From assembly GCF_002860165.1 (NCBI RefSeq), contig NZ_PGUZ01000031.1, positions 1 through 64,000 on the forward strand: a stretch of 64,000 nt of DNA, read 5' to 3'. The number at the start of each line of letters is the position of its first letter. Positions within the stretch are counted from its first letter, which is position 1. Under the pieces are notes generated by a model. That model did not search any database, was not told the origin of the DNA, and worked only from the letters and a program-made list of their open reading frames with translations. This document shows, piece after piece, positions 62,999 through 64,000 of this stretch. The position numbers and the translations under genes were made by a program. The DNA is from Bacillus sp. V3-13 (lineage in GTDB: Bacteria > Bacillota > Bacilli > Bacillales > Cytobacillaceae).

Positions 62999-64000
62999 AT
63001 GAACAAAGCGAAGTTTCAGATTAAAGCAGGCAATTACAATTTCACCTTTTTAAATAGCGGTGATCTTTATGAGGCAACCCATAAAAACATTATAATCAAC
63101 CAGTGGCTCTCCAATCCAATCGATGGATCTTTAAATAATCTTTATTTGCGTTTTCATCAGGAATCGGGCATTAAGGTCTATTCTCTCCTTGGTGTTCAGT
63201 CAGGCAGCTCGGTCCGCTATAACGAAAATCAAGTGATTTGGGAAGGCACCGTCAGTGACGTTAACTACAAAGTCACTTTCATCCTGACTGAACAAGGCAT
63301 CTGGTTCTGGGATATATTAGTAGAGGGACAAGATGCTGAAGTTGATGTCATATATGGACAGGATCTCGGAATGGCTGAAAAAGGAGCGATCCGTTCAAAC
63401 GAAGCCTTCGTATCGCAATACATTGATCACACGATTTTTGAAGATAAAGACAAGGGCTTCGTCGTATGTTCACGGCAAAACCAGCCTCAATCGAGAACTT
63501 TCCCCTATCTGCAGCAGGGTGCGTTAACAAAAGCAATTGGCTATTCTACAGATGGCTTTCAATTCTTTGGTTTATCCTATAAGGAAACGAACCAGCCGGA
63601 AGTCTTGACGAAAGATTCCTTGGATAATGAGGTTTATCAATACGAATTTGCCTACACAGCATTGCAATCAGAGCGGATCAAATTATCAGGATCATCGCGG
63701 TTTGTCTTTTATGGACTATTTGACGAGGACCATCCGGAGGCAATTACTTCTCTGGAATACGAAACAATCATTTTAAAGGCTTGGGAACTGGTCAAATCAG
63801 AAACCAAGCCAACCGGGCAAATAGAAGAGAAAGTAACTCTTTCCTCTGTTTTTGGAGCACCTTTAGTAACAACAGCAATGAAAAAAGAAGACATAGATCA
63901 GTATTTTCCTAATCGTCATCAAGAAGAATGGGACGGCTCGACTCTCCTCTCGTTTTTTACCGAAACGCATGAGCATGTCGTTTTGAAAGAAAAAGAACTG
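62999..64000 (+). CDS. 1,2-beta-oligoglucan phosphorylase (GH94, SOGP), partial, cut by window end
   Basis: 334 codons are open from ATG 62999 (AGAGGA upstream) to the last base, without a stop. The segment is the N-terminal beta-sandwich part of GH94 enzymes. The stretches YGQDLGMAEKGAIRSNEAF, SQYIDHTIFE and RQNQPQSRTFPYLQQGALTK closely resemble what I recall of the Listeria innocua SOGP; the catalytic barrel is outside the window. SOGP phosphorolyses beta-1,2-gluco-oligosaccharides to glucose 1-phosphate and a shortened chain, saving ATP. Full-length family members are about 1100 aa, so about two thirds of the gene is missing here. Confidence 0.85.
   Translation, partial: MNKAKFQIKAGNYNFTFLNSGDLYEATHKNIIINQWLSNPIDGSLNNLYLRFHQESGIKVYSLLGVQSGSSVRYNENQVIWEGTVSDVNYKVTFILTEQGIWFWDILVEGQDAEVDVIYGQDLGMAEKGAIRSNEAFVSQYIDHTIFEDKDKGFVVCSRQNQPQSRTFPYLQQGALTKAIGYSTDGFQFFGLSYKETNQPEVLTKDSLDNEVYQYEFAYTALQSERIKLSGSSRFVFYGLFDEDHPEAITSLEYETIILKAWELVKSETKPTGQIEEKVTLSSVFGAPLVTTAMKKEDIDQYFPNRHQEEWDGSTLLSFFTETHEHVVLKEKEL

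Overview
The window looks like a chromosomal segment of a low-to-moderate GC, aerobic soil Bacillaceae species (Bacillus/Neobacillus/Peribacillus-like). The signs are GGAGG-type ribosome binding sites with many TTG/GTG starts, sigma-A promoters, CcpA-type cre boxes, sigma-54 enhancer-binding activators, LacI/DeoR/IclR/Lrp regulators, lipoprotein binding proteins and GGTGCCTGACCCC palindromic repeats. I see no rRNA, tRNA, CRISPR array, intact transposon or prophage. It is almost entirely a run of catabolic modules.

Layout. (1) 65-4254: a lactonase-like metallo-hydrolase and an aldehyde dehydrogenase on the minus strand, divergent from a PAS/AAA+ sigma-54 activator. A perfect -24/-12 promoter and paired upstream repeats lie between them. 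(2) 4319-6155: AT-rich accessory stretch with small membrane proteins and an unrecognised secreted protein. (3) 6222-19341: aromatic catabolism. It holds a ring-hydroxylating dioxygenase with an aromatic-acid transporter, and an eight-gene operon for 4-hydroxybenzoate -> protocatechuate -> 2,3-(meta) cleavage -> pyruvate + acetyl-CoA, in the gene order of the Paenibacillus pra cluster. An IclR regulator and the missing pathway decarboxylase (praH-like) lie divergently. (4) 19549-25879: a UgpBAE-like importer with a PHP-domain phosphoesterase, a HAD phosphatase and a DeoR regulator. (5) 26182-30069: a coiled-coil repeat protein, a DeoR + Cof-type HAD pair and an MFS carrier. (6) 30196-55432: a 25-kb island for peptide/amide/D-amino-acid-like substrates: two amidases, two M28 and three M20 hydrolases, a hydantoin/Asp-Glu-type racemase, an enolase-superfamily epimerase, two Na+/solute symporters each with a tiny membrane partner, an MFS carrier, oxidoreductases, a CapA-like protein, a sigma-54 activator and an Lrp regulator. 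(7) 55669-64000: a beta-1,2-glucan utilisation locus: secreted GH144-like endoglucanase, ABC importer, GH3 beta-glucosidase and a GH94 1,2-beta-oligoglucan phosphorylase cut by the window end.

How parts work together. The two aromatic operons carry the same 17-bp operator 7 bp upstream of the -35 box, so one IclR protein probably activates both, with cre boxes adding catabolite control. In the peptide/amide island three perfect sigma-54 promoters and one imperfect one sit in front of separate operons, and each has a TTAGGGT element 76-111 bp upstream of the predicted start. This suggests one regulon run by the local 684-aa activator. In the glucan locus five identical GAAACGTTTC palindromes flank three sigma-A promoters, implying an off-window LacI-type repressor.

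The least described parts are the sigma-54 peptide/amide regulon with its symporter / mini-protein / ectodomain-protein assembly, and the Ugp-PHP-HAD module. Functions are inferred from sequence motifs and remembered families only; no database search was run.
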